From contig QMOC01000090.1 of NCBI GenBank assembly GCA_003648085.1, positions 1 to 8,084 on the forward strand: a DNA stretch of 8,084 nucleotides. Reading direction: 5' to 3'. The notes under the pieces are model-generated. The model ran no database searches and was not told the DNA's origin. It saw nothing but the letters and a program-made list of their open reading frames with translations. Numbering within the stretch: the stretch's first letter is position 1; every line of letters starts with the position of its first letter. The stretch comes from Chloroflexota bacterium. GTDB taxonomy: Bacteria; Chloroflexota; Anaerolineae; B4-G1. The position numbers and the translations under genes are program-made. This document shows positions 1-5,635 of this stretch, piece after piece.

Positions 1-82
1 CACTGAGCAGGCTCCCACCTGCGAGAGCAGGTTCAAAACACACCGGCACACGGCACGGCAGGGTCCGGTATGATGGTTGATT

Positions 83-115
83 GCAAGCGCCACCGGGTAC
101 ACCGGTGGCGCTTGC
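83..115. terminator. Perfect 14-bp hairpin, possible terminator of the por operon
   Basis: The arms GCAAGCGCCACCGG (83-96) and CCGGTGGCGCTTGC (102-115) pair perfectly around a 5-base loop. Neither strand has a clear run of T after the stem, so a classic rho-independent terminator is not proven. It lies about 200 bases beyond the porB stop, so it could end the leftward por transcript or a rightward or leftward transcript from outside the window. The structure is certain; the function is inferred. Confidence 0.45.
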
Positions 116-140
116 GTTGGGGTATGACGACCGATCAAGA

Positions 141-292
141 GTAGCTACTCAGCCAATCCGCCAGATTCGAGATCGGACGCAGATTAACGCAGATTTCCGC
201 AGATCAAATTCAAAAATCAGCGTTTGGCGGCGTTCGTCCGCGTCCCAAAGGATGCGCTCCAACGCCCTATCTGGGGTTGACTGAGTAATTAC
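141..292. repeat. MITE-like or REP-like palindromic element
   Basis: The ends are imperfect inverted repeats: 141-157 against the complement of 276-292 match at 13 of 17 positions and share the core TACTCAG/CTGAGTA. Inside, 175-245 is an imperfect palindrome that starts GGACGC and ends GCGTCC. CGCAGAT occurs three times at exact 10-bp steps (178, 188, 198), and GCGT occurs three times at 10-bp steps in the other arm (220, 230, 240). All these blocks pair in one register around an 11-base loop. No coding capacity and no target duplication is evident. From memory, similar palindromes with a repeated CGCAGAT or CGCGGAT core are scattered through many uncultured bacterial genomes, sometimes beside small genes such as S23 or GxxExxY. 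Confidence 0.55.
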
Positions 293-313
293 CGGATAGG
301 TTCTAAATGAGGA

Positions 314-1249
314 CTACGCCTCGCCGCATAGCCTCAATAACCGCTCCCAGCGACGGTCCACCTCCGCCTGTAGTTCGTCAATCAGGTGTCGGTTCTCCGG
401 CCTAAAAAGATGGCGGAACCGTCCCTGCCGCTTCAGCCACTCTTCTACCGGCCTCTTCTCCTTCGGCTTGTAGGTCAGCCGCCACTCACCGTTCTCGACC
501 TCGTACAGTGGCCAATAGCAGGTATCCACTGCCAATTGAGTGATCTCAATAGTCTCATCCGTCCCATGCCGCCAGCCCCGGTTGCAGGATGAGAGTACGT
601 TCATAAAGGCCGGCCCGCCGCAGTTCACCGCCTTGCGTGTCTTTTGCATCAGGTCACGCCACTGGCTGGGCGCAGCCTGGGCCACATAGGGGATACCGTG
701 GGCAGCCATGATAGCGGTCAAGTCCTTGCGGAACTGCTGCTTGCCGGGAATGACCTTGCCCGCCGGTGAAGTAGTCGTGTGCGCGCCGAAGGGAGTGGCG
801 CTGGAGCGCTGAATGCCGGTGTTCATATAGGCCCCGTTGTCGTAGCAGACGTAGAGGAACTGGTGCCCTCGTTCGACCGCCCCGGAGAGCGCCTGGATAC
901 CGATGTCGTAAGTGCCGCCGTCGCCGCCGAAGGCGAGGAACTTTACGTTCTGCTCAGGAATCTTTCCCTGCCGCACCATGCTGCGGTAGGCTGCCTCGAT
1001 GCCGGCCATCGTGGAGGCGGAATTCTCAAAAGCGTTGTGAATCCACGGCATCCGCCAAGCGGTGTAGGGATAAATAGTCGTCGCCACTTCCAAACAGCCG
1101 GTGGCGCAGCTCATAACTACTGGCTCGTCAATCGCCGCCAGTATCTGCCGCACGATGATGGAAGCGCCACAGCCGGCACACAGCCGGTGCCCCGGGGCCA
1201 GTCGCTCCGGGCGCTTGGCTAGTTCTTTTGGGATCAACTTGGTTGGCAT
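314..1249 (-). CDS. porB: Pyruvate-type 2-oxoacid:ferredoxin oxidoreductase, beta subunit
   Basis: This 311-residue protein is the thiamine-diphosphate and proximal [4Fe-4S] subunit of the enzyme that oxidatively decarboxylates a 2-oxoacid with CoA, or runs in reverse. The thiamine-pyrophosphate/Mg site is GDGGTYDIG at 109-117, continuing to the YDNGAYMNTG segment near 136-145. Cluster cysteines are C24 and C27 in the LCAGCG motif, C52 in ATGC, and probably C222 in SSCNRGW. Length is normal for a stand-alone PorB. I chose the ATG at 1249 because an AAGGAG (1257-1262) lies just before it and homology begins shortly after it; a longer frame to 1327 only translates repeat DNA. It is the last gene of the por operon, separated from porA by the S23 cassette. 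Sequence fits pyruvate best, but a branched-chain 2-oxoacid is not excluded. Confidence 0.95.
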   Translation of the reverse strand: MPTKLIPKELAKRPERLAPGHRLCAGCGASIIVRQILAAIDEPVVMSCATGCLEVATTIYPYTAWRMPWIHNAFENSASTMAGIEAAYRSMVRQGKIPEQNVKFLAFGGDGGTYDIGIQALSGAVERGHQFLYVCYDNGAYMNTGIQRSSATPFGAHTTTSPAGKVIPGKQQFRKDLTAIMAAHGIPYVAQAAPSQWRDLMQKTRKAVNCGGPAFMNVLSSCNRGWRHGTDETIEITQLAVDTCYWPLYEVENGEWRLTYKPKEKRPVEEWLKRQGRFRHLFRPENRHLIDELQAEVDRRWERLLRLCGEA

Positions 1250-1290
1250 AGTAATACTCCTTGATTTCTCATCACTCAGGCTAAGAGCAC

Positions 1291-1346
1291 ATCGCTTCTC
1301 GCCTATCGCTTCTCGCCTATCGCTCATCGCCTATCGCTTATCGCAG
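1291..1346. repeat. Tandem heptad array, left flank of S23 gene (8 units)
   Basis: Eight consecutive 7-bp units follow the plus-strand pattern ATCGCNN: ATCGCTT, CTCGCCT, ATCGCTT, CTCGCCT, ATCGCTC, ATCGCCT, ATCGCTT, ATCGCAG. The first four units form two perfect copies of a 14-mer (1291-1304 and 1305-1318). The array overlaps the last two codons and stop codon of the S23 gene and ends about 40 bases before the porB start. It is the reverse complement of the motif in the array on the other side of the S23 gene. Confidence 0.85.
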
Positions 1347-1691
1347 GGTCTTGCGGAAGTTCGTGATTTTGCGAATCAGCCGGTCGCCCTCGTCATAGAG
1401 GCGAGCATGGGTAGCCTTGTCAATATAGCCCCGGTCGAGGGCCAAGAAGAGTCCGCTAACCACCTCACAGACCGAGCCTGTCGCAATGCCCAGGTAGCGA
1501 TTGAATTGGGCGGTGGTGTCTTGTCCTGATCCCTCGGCGATGTTCAGGACAACAGAATTGGCTGCACGGTTCAACTGATCCGCCAGCGCAAAGCGCTCGT
1601 GCCTGGGGAAGCGGGCGGTGATTGCATAGATATGCGTCGCGTACTCCCGTGCCAGATGCCATATCTCCAGTCCCTCGAACCTGAAAGCCAT
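1338..1691 (-). CDS. S23-type four-helix-bundle protein
   Basis: This 117-residue protein belongs to the four-helix-bundle family named after open frames in 23S rRNA intervening sequences (S23, TIGR02436/PF05635), related to the Avd accessory protein of diversity-generating retroelements. Family landmarks are FEGLEIWHLARE at the N-terminus, FPRHERFALADQLNRAANSVVLNIAEGSG in the middle, and FNRYLGIATGSVCEVVSGL followed by a helical basic C-terminus. Length is typical and the frame is intact. AGGAGG (1696-1701) sits four bases before the ATG, an excellent ribosome site. It lies 43 bases after porA and 88 before porB, in an operon where it has no known metabolic role. Heptad arrays flank it on both sides. 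No enzymatic activity is known to me for the family; RNA binding has been suggested for relatives. Family assignment is firm, function unknown. Confidence 0.9.
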   Translation of the reverse strand: MAFRFEGLEIWHLAREYATHIYAITARFPRHERFALADQLNRAANSVVLNIAEGSGQDTTAQFNRYLGIATGSVCEVVSGLFLALDRGYIDKATHARLYDEGDRLIRKITNFRKTLR

Positions 1692-1701
1692 CTCTCCTCC
1701 T

Positions 1702-1736
1702 GCGATACGCGATTTGCGATTGGCGATACGCGATTT
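1702..1736. repeat. Tandem heptad array, right flank of S23 gene (5 units)
   Basis: Five consecutive 7-bp units on the plus strand read GCGATAC, GCGATTT, GCGATTG, GCGATAC, GCGATTT. A 14-mer GCGATACGCGATTT recurs perfectly at 1702-1715 and 1723-1736. The GCGAT core is the exact complement of the ATCGC core at 1291-1346, so the two arrays are inverted around the S23 gene. The array abuts the S23 ribosome site and overlaps two bases of the porA stop codon. Confidence 0.85.
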
Positions 1737-2922
1737 ACTCCCGCACGCTCAGGTACGTCACTCTCCGCTCCACCCGTCCGGTTTCGGCAACCTTGAGCGC
1801 GTCGCGGTAGACCCGTTCGATCTCATGAGGCAAGATGTCCCGTCCACCCAGGCCGTAGACGTAGTCGGCCATTGGTACCTGCACCCCGTGGAGCGCCAGC
1901 GCCGCCGCCAGTTCCAGGAACAAGGGGCCGGCGTTATCCATCGCGCCGAAGGAGATGGAGCGATCCATCACCGCCACTGCCTTGAGGTGGCTCAACGCAT
2001 CTGCCAGTTCTTCCGCCGGGAAGGGACGGAAGACGCGAGGCTTGAGCAGCCCCACCTTTAGCCCCTCGTCCCGCAGCCTGTCCACCACCACTCTAGCCGT
2101 GCCGGCTGTCGAGTTGGCGACGATCACCGCCACTTCCGCGTCCTCCAGTCGGTAGGGCTCGAACAGGCCATAGTTGCGGTTGAATTTGCGGTTGAATTCC
2201 TCCGCCACCTCCAGAATCACTCGCTGGGCGTGCTCCATCGCCTCGACCTGCTGCCGCTTGTGCTCGTAGTAGTAGTCGTAGAAGTCCAGCGGGCCGTAGG
2301 TTTTAGGGTGCTCCAGGTCTAACAGTGGCCACTGGGGCTTGTATTCGCCCACGAACGCTCTCACGTCCGCATCGTCGTATATCTCCACCCGCTCCAATGC
2401 GTGACTGGTGATGAAGCCGTCCTGACAGATCGCCACTGGGAGCAGCACGTCGGGGTGCTCGGCGATGCGAACTGCCTGGATGAGGTTATCATACGCCTCC
2501 TGTCCATTTTCGGAGAATAAAATGAGCCAGCCGCTATCCCGTATACCCATCACATCGGAATGATCACAGTGGATGTTGATGGGAGCCGAGAGCGCCCGGT
2601 TGACCAGGCTCATTACAATAGGGCAGCGGTTAGAGGCAGCGATGTAGAGGATCTCCCACATTAGCGCCAGGCCATTGGCGGCAGTAGCAGTCATCACCCG
2701 CGCCCCGGCCGCTGATGCGCCGACGCAGGCGCTCATCGCGCTATGCTCGCTCTCCACACAGACAAATTCCGTGTCCACCAACCCATCGGCAACGAAGTCG
2801 GCGAAAGTCTGGACGGTGGAAGTCTGGGGCGTGATGGGGTAAGCGGCCACCACGTCGGGGTTAATCTGGCGCATCGCCGTAGCGACCGCCGCATTTCCGG
2901 TTAACGCTTCAAATTTGCTCAT
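1735..2922 (-). CDS. porA: Pyruvate-type 2-oxoacid:ferredoxin oxidoreductase, alpha subunit
   Basis: This 395-residue protein is the large subunit that helps bind the 2-oxoacid and activate thiamine diphosphate. The N-terminal pyrimidine-binding domain carries YPITPQT (28-34, T31 probably touching substrate), VESEHSAMSA (E59, matching the TPP-activating glutamate of pyruvate:ferredoxin oxidoreductases) and NRALSAP (R109, matching the substrate-binding arginine). A second Rossmann-like domain follows from about residue 260 (VAVIVANSTAGTARVVVDRL, then GLKVGLLKPRVFRPFP). The usual TSSQGL of this family reads TAANGL here (80-85). Start at 2922 is supported by AGGAG that overlaps the end of porD, only four bases upstream in gene terms, so translation is probably coupled. 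The TAA stop abuts the heptad array, suggesting the array joined the operon precisely at the gene's end. Confidence 0.95.
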   Translation of the reverse strand: MSKFEALTGNAAVATAMRQINPDVVAAYPITPQTSTVQTFADFVADGLVDTEFVCVESEHSAMSACVGASAAGARVMTATAANGLALMWEILYIAASNRCPIVMSLVNRALSAPINIHCDHSDVMGIRDSGWLILFSENGQEAYDNLIQAVRIAEHPDVLLPVAICQDGFITSHALERVEIYDDADVRAFVGEYKPQWPLLDLEHPKTYGPLDFYDYYYEHKRQQVEAMEHAQRVILEVAEEFNRKFNRNYGLFEPYRLEDAEVAVIVANSTAGTARVVVDRLRDEGLKVGLLKPRVFRPFPAEELADALSHLKAVAVMDRSISFGAMDNAGPLFLELAAALALHGVQVPMADYVYGLGGRDILPHEIERVYRDALKVAETGRVERRVTYLSVRE

Positions 2923-2926
2923 CGCC

Positions 2927-3280
2927 TTACTCCTGGAACTTCCCTTCTTCGATCATGCGGATGCACAGGCGCGGGTCATCTCGCGCCAGTTCCTCCCCTG
3001 CTTTGCGAATCACCTTCGCGTTGACAGGGCAGATCGAGGCGCAGATGCCGCAACCTTTGCAATACTCCAGGTCAAAACCGACCATCTTCTCGTTCTCAGG
3101 ATCCACCAGGATGCTGGAATCGGGGCAGAAGAGCCAACATTGCATGCAGTGGATGCATTTGGCCTCGCCGAAGACCGGCCGGAAAGCCCGCCAGCCGCCG
3201 GTCTTGTACTCGACGGAATTGCCAGCCTCCAGGATCATCCCTCCAATGGGTATCTCCCTCCATCCTCTTAACTCTGTCAT
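2927..3280 (-). CDS. porD: 2-oxoacid:ferredoxin oxidoreductase, delta (2x[4Fe-4S]) subunit
   Basis: This 117-residue ferredoxin-type subunit passes electrons from the catalytic alpha/beta core to soluble ferredoxin. Two [4Fe-4S] motifs are complete: C42, C45, C48, C52-P (CIHCMQCWLFCP) and C74, C77, C80, C84-P (CKGCGICASICP). The N-terminal stretch with IPIGG and GGWRAFRPVF is typical of PorD and distinguishes it from free ferredoxins. I chose the ATG at 3280 because AAGGAG (3289-3294) stands in front of it; an in-frame ATG at 3325 has no ribosome site and adds 15 non-family residues. It is second in the operon, 75 bases after porG and four before porA. Confidence 0.94.
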   Translation of the reverse strand: MTELRGWREIPIGGMILEAGNSVEYKTGGWRAFRPVFGEAKCIHCMQCWLFCPDSSILVDPENEKMVGFDLEYCKGCGICASICPVNAKVIRKAGEELARDDPRLCIRMIEEGKFQE

Positions 3281-3355
3281 AGCCTTTACTCCTTGTGGTG
3301 TTGGTATGTTGGCAGATCGGCGCACAGACCGTCGTCCATAACTTACTTTCCCAGT

Positions 3356-3928
3356 CTACCCCTCCATCACCTCCTCGGCCGCACGGCGCATCGCCCGGAC
3401 GTTGGCCTCGATGGCTTCCGCCGTGATCTTCTTACCAAACCAGGCATGCAACTGCTCGGCCAGGTCATCTATGTCGAAAAAACCCGTCACACGGGCGAAG
3501 GCCCCCAGCATAGGGGTGTTGGTAATCTCTCGCCCCATTTCCTCGATAGCGATGTGGCTGGCATCCACGGTGAAGACTTTGCCGGTCCGAAAGCCCGTGA
3601 TTTGACGCACCTCGGCCGGGCTCATCGAGGTATTGACCAGCAACATGCCATCTTCCTTGAGTCCTTCAGTGACCGGTACAGTTCCCAACAGCGTGGGATC
3701 GAGCACCAGCACCACATCAGGCTCCTCAATCTGGGAGTGAATGGTGATGGGTTCGGGGCTCAGACGGGTGTAGGCGCGGATCGGTGCGCCCATCCGTTCT
3801 GGCCCGTAGTCGGGGAAGGCCTGGAAGTACTGGCCCGTGCCCATAGCGGTCTCGGCCAGTAATTTACCGGCCGTGACCACACCCTGCCCACCCCGACCAT
3901 GCCAGCGAATCTCAGTCAATTCTGCCAT
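3356..3928 (-). CDS. porG: 2-oxoacid:ferredoxin oxidoreductase, gamma subunit
   Basis: This 190-residue protein is the gamma subunit, the domain that in single-chain enzymes links the alpha and delta parts. It begins with the family signature WHGRGGQGVVTAGKLLA (residues 8-24) and continues with FPDYGPERMGAPI and a TNTPMLGA segment, all typical. Start at 3928 is set by a strong AAGGAG (3936-3941); the longer frame to 3985 enters the upstream regulatory region. It is the first gene of the leftward operon, so the operon promoter should lie at 3929-4170. The order gamma-delta-alpha-beta matches that of four-subunit enzymes in Thermotoga and Pyrococcus. Some databases call this gene porC. Confidence 0.94.
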   Translation of the reverse strand: MAELTEIRWHGRGGQGVVTAGKLLAETAMGTGQYFQAFPDYGPERMGAPIRAYTRLSPEPITIHSQIEEPDVVLVLDPTLLGTVPVTEGLKEDGMLLVNTSMSPAEVRQITGFRTGKVFTVDASHIAIEEMGREITNTPMLGAFARVTGFFDIDDLAEQLHAWFGKKITAEAIEANVRAMRRAAEEVMEG

Positions 3929-3963
3929 AGTGTCTCTCCTTTCCAGTATGATACGTGAAAGCA

Positions 3964-3979
3964 GGAGCCGGTCGGCTCC
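3964..3979. promoter_or_regulatory. GC-rich dyad, possible operator of porG
   Basis: GGAGCC and GGCTCC form a perfect 16-bp palindrome-like dyad (GGAGCCGGTCGGCTCC, two central bases asymmetric). It lies 36-51 bases before the porG start, where the -35 region of the TATCAT -10 candidate would be. It could be a protein site or a small leader hairpin. Function is inferred from position only. Confidence 0.3.
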
Positions 3980-4127
3980 AGACACTATTTTGCCACAAAT
4001 TCACGATTTGCGCCAGTGAAGCAGACAGAACAGTAGTTTAGTACTTTTTACACGCTCTCAGCCTCCGTCCTCAGGGGTGGCCAAAAGCGGGGTAAGATCT
4101 GCAAAACTACTGACCAAAAAACAGGAG

Positions 4128-4156
4128 TTGATGTTTCGCACGAAATATGCTATCAT
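4128..4156 (+). promoter_or_regulatory. Sigma-70-like promoter candidate for nuoN
   Basis: TTGATG (4128-4133) and TATCAT (4151-4156) are separated by exactly 17 bp and match the bacterial consensus at 4 of 6 and 5 of 6 positions. The spacer contains a dyad, TTTCG-CA-CGAAA (4134-4145), that could bind a regulator. Transcription would begin near 4163, downstream of the ATG at 4147, which favours the ATG at 4174 as the nuoN start. Confidence 0.45.
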
Positions 4157-4173
4157 TAACCTTCAGAGAAACG

Positions 4174-5634
4174 ATGCTCACATCGGGACAGGTACTCTGG
4201 CTGCTTACGCCAGAATTGATACTCCTGCTGGCCAGCCTGCTCGTTCTGGGACTGGATGTGCTCTACCCACGCCAGGGGGAGAAACATCGTCTGCCCTACG
4301 TCGCGCTGACGGGAACGGGCGGTGCTCTGATTGCCACCATCAGCCTATGGGGCTGCCACGTGCGCGTTCTCCGCGTGTTCTCCTGCGATGGCTTCGCGCT
4401 CACCGTCAAGATGTTCGCGCTGGTGGTCGCTGGGCTGGTCATCCTCCTGTCTGACGCCTATGTGCAGGCACCAAGCCACCACCAGGGCAGGTTCTACGCC
4501 CTATTGCTCCTTGCCACCCTCGCGATTTGTCTACTGGGCACAGCGGTCAACCTGATCGTGATCTTCCTGGCCTGTGAGTGTCTCAGCCTTGCCTCCTACC
4601 TTTTGACCGGCTACTTGTGGGATCATCGGCTCGCCGCCGAGGCGGCGATCAAGCACTTCCTCTACGGCGTTGGGCTCTCGGCGGCTATGCTTTTCGGTAT
4701 GTCGTGGATCTACGGGGCGACCGGCTCAACTGACCTGAGCACGATTGCGGCGGCATTGGGAGAGGCAGAGAGCACACTACGGCCTGTCATCCTCCCGGCG
4801 CTGGTCCTGATGCTGGTCGGTTTCGCCCTTAAGACAGCGACAGTACCCTTCCACCAGTGGATCCCCGATGCTTACGAGGGCGCGCCAACCCCTGTTGCAG
4901 CCTTCCTCTCGGTGGGACCCACGCTGGCCGGCTTCGCCCTCCTGGTGCGCGTGCTGCTGACCGCGCTGCCGGCTGGCCTGGAGAACCTGGCCGTGGATTG
5001 GCGTGTGCTATTGATGGCACTGGCAGTGCTGACGATGACGGTGGGCAACCTGGTGGCGCTGTGGCAGACGAAGGTCAAGCGGTTGCTGGCTTACTCCAGC
5101 ATCGCCCAGGCCGGTTATGCCCTCATCGGCGTGGTGGCCGCGTCGGAGGCCGGGATGACGGCGCTGCTGCTCCACCTGGCAGCCTATGCGCTTGCCAACG
5201 TGGGGGCCTTCGCCGTCACCATCGCTGTCTCCGAGCACAGCGGCTCCGACGACATTGAGGTATACGCTGGGCTGAGCCGGCGTGCGCCGCTGCTGGCACT
5301 GATGCTTCTGTTGTGCCTGCTTTCGTTGGGAGGCATCCCCCCGCTGGCCGGTTTCACCAGCAAATTGTACATCCTTTACGCTGCGATTGATGAAGGATTG
5401 CCCTGGTTAGCCCTCATAGGCGCGATCAACAGCGTCATATCACTGGCCTGCTACTGGCAAATTATCCGCACTATGTACGTCGTGCCATCCAGGGAGGCCG
5501 GTCCGCTTCCGGTGACAACCACACTTGCGGTTGTGTCAGGATTGATTATAATAGGAACATTCACACTAGGGCTCTCCCCAACACCACTTCTAGGACTACT
5601 ACGAAGCGGTGTTGTGGTTTTCTTCGGAGGGTAG
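4174..5634 (+). CDS. nuoN: NADH-quinone oxidoreductase subunit N-like antiporter protein
   Basis: This 486-residue, almost wholly hydrophobic protein is a NuoN/MrpD-type proton-translocating membrane subunit with the length and helix pattern of a 14-span protein. Family residues are present: E135 in ACECLSLASY on helix 5, K220 in GFALKTATVPFHQWIPDAYEGAPTP on helix 7, and K397 in GGIPPLAGFTSK on helix 12; these correspond to the channel residues E133, K217 and K395 of E. coli NuoN. LAYSSIAQAGY is also typical. Two starts are possible, 4147 and 4174; I prefer 4174 because the promoter candidate would exclude the earlier one, though its ribosome site (AGAG) is weak. A stop lies in frame just upstream of 4147. 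No other complex I gene is visible: it heads a set with moaD-like and AOR genes, which is unusual. It ends one base before the next gene. Confidence 0.9.
   Translation: MLTSGQVLWLLTPELILLLASLLVLGLDVLYPRQGEKHRLPYVALTGTGGALIATISLWGCHVRVLRVFSCDGFALTVKMFALVVAGLVILLSDAYVQAPSHHQGRFYALLLLATLAICLLGTAVNLIVIFLACECLSLASYLLTGYLWDHRLAAEAAIKHFLYGVGLSAAMLFGMSWIYGATGSTDLSTIAAALGEAESTLRPVILPALVLMLVGFALKTATVPFHQWIPDAYEGAPTPVAAFLSVGPTLAGFALLVRVLLTALPAGLENLAVDWRVLLMALAVLTMTVGNLVALWQTKVKRLLAYSSIAQAGYALIGVVAASEAGMTALLLHLAAYALANVGAFAVTIAVSEHSGSDDIEVYAGLSRRAPLLALMLLLCLLSLGGIPPLAGFTSKLYILYAAIDEGLPWLALIGAINSVISLACYWQIIRTMYVVPSREAGPLPVTTTLAVVSGLIIIGTFTLGLSPTPLLGLLRSGVVVFFGG
5512..5542 (+). promoter_or_regulatory. Possible internal promoter inside the 3' end of nuoN
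   Basis: A perfect TATAAT (5537-5542) lies in a locally AT-rich patch of an otherwise GC-rich gene, with GTGACA (5512-5517, 5 of 6 to consensus) upstream. The spacing is 19 bp, longer than the ideal 17, so it is only a candidate. A transcript from here would start near 5550 and carry the hairpin at 5579-5614 in its leader before moaD-like and aor. Confidence 0.3.
5579..5614 (+). terminator. Attenuator-like hairpin before the moaD-like gene
   Basis: CAACACCACTTC (5579-5590) pairs with GAAGCGGTGTTG (5603-5614) at 11 of 12 positions around a 12-base loop, and a T-rich stretch TGGTTTTCTT follows directly. That is the layout of an intrinsic terminator, yet it lies in the last codons of nuoN, 22 bases before the next start. 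It could limit read-through from nuoN or act as an attenuator. The single mismatch and the large loop weaken it. Confidence 0.4.
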
Positions 5635-5635
5635 A

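Larger units (their letters stand above)
1..313. other. Non-coding region downstream of the por operon
   Basis: I see no convincing gene here. The one ATG-started open frame (81-284) runs straight through a hairpin and a palindromic repeat, has low-complexity basic composition and resembles no family I recognise. The stretch holds a small hairpin at 17-32 (arms ACCTGC/GCAGGT, loop GAGA), a strong hairpin at 83-115, a perfect 12-bp palindrome GAGTAGCTACTC at 139-150, and a repeat-like element at 141-292. Nothing shows a gene entering from the left edge: all three plus-strand frames meet stops within about 80 bases. Confidence 0.6.
3929..4173. promoter_or_regulatory. Divergent regulatory region between porG and nuoN
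   Basis: This is the only place where leftward and rightward promoters for the two operons can both lie. Upstream of porG a TATCAT hexamer (complement of 3948-3953) stands at a plausible -10 position, but the bases 17 further upstream do not resemble a -35 box and instead fall in the dyad at 3964-3979. A 9-bp inverted pair, CAGTAGTTT (4031-4039) and AAACTACTG (4104-4112), brackets the middle. CAAAT/ATTTG (3996-4000, 4006-4010) is a further small dyad. No RNA gene or small protein gene is apparent. Confidence 0.5.

Noticed and set aside
81..284. 67-codon plus-strand frame
   Set aside because: It reads through a perfect hairpin and a palindromic repeat, with no ribosome site and no recognisable domain.
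779..1222. 147-codon plus-strand frame across porB
   Set aside because: It is antisense to conserved porB motifs and the translation looks like no protein; a shadow frame.
1250..1327. N-terminal extension of porB to an ATG at 1327
   Set aside because: It translates the heptad array, has no ribosome site, and lies before the usual start of the family; AAGGAG marks 1249.
1338..1691. S23 gene as a sign of a 23S rRNA intervening sequence
   Set aside because: No rRNA sequence surrounds it; both neighbours are intact por genes.
1291..1736. CRISPR array or diversity-generating retroelement
   Set aside because: The repeats are 7-bp head-to-tail units without spacers, and no reverse transcriptase, template repeat or variable repeat is visible, although S23 proteins are related to Avd.
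4031..4112. 9-bp inverted pair CAGTAGTTT / AAACTACTG, 64 bases apart
   Set aside because: Exact, but short and widely spaced; a match like this can occur by chance in a region this size, so it is mentioned only in the regulatory entry.
4077..4454. Plus-strand frame overlapping the nuoN start, with AGGAG before an internal ATG at 4131
   Set aside because: Despite the ribosome-like site, most of it lies out of frame inside nuoN and becomes arginine- and proline-rich, typical of a shadow.
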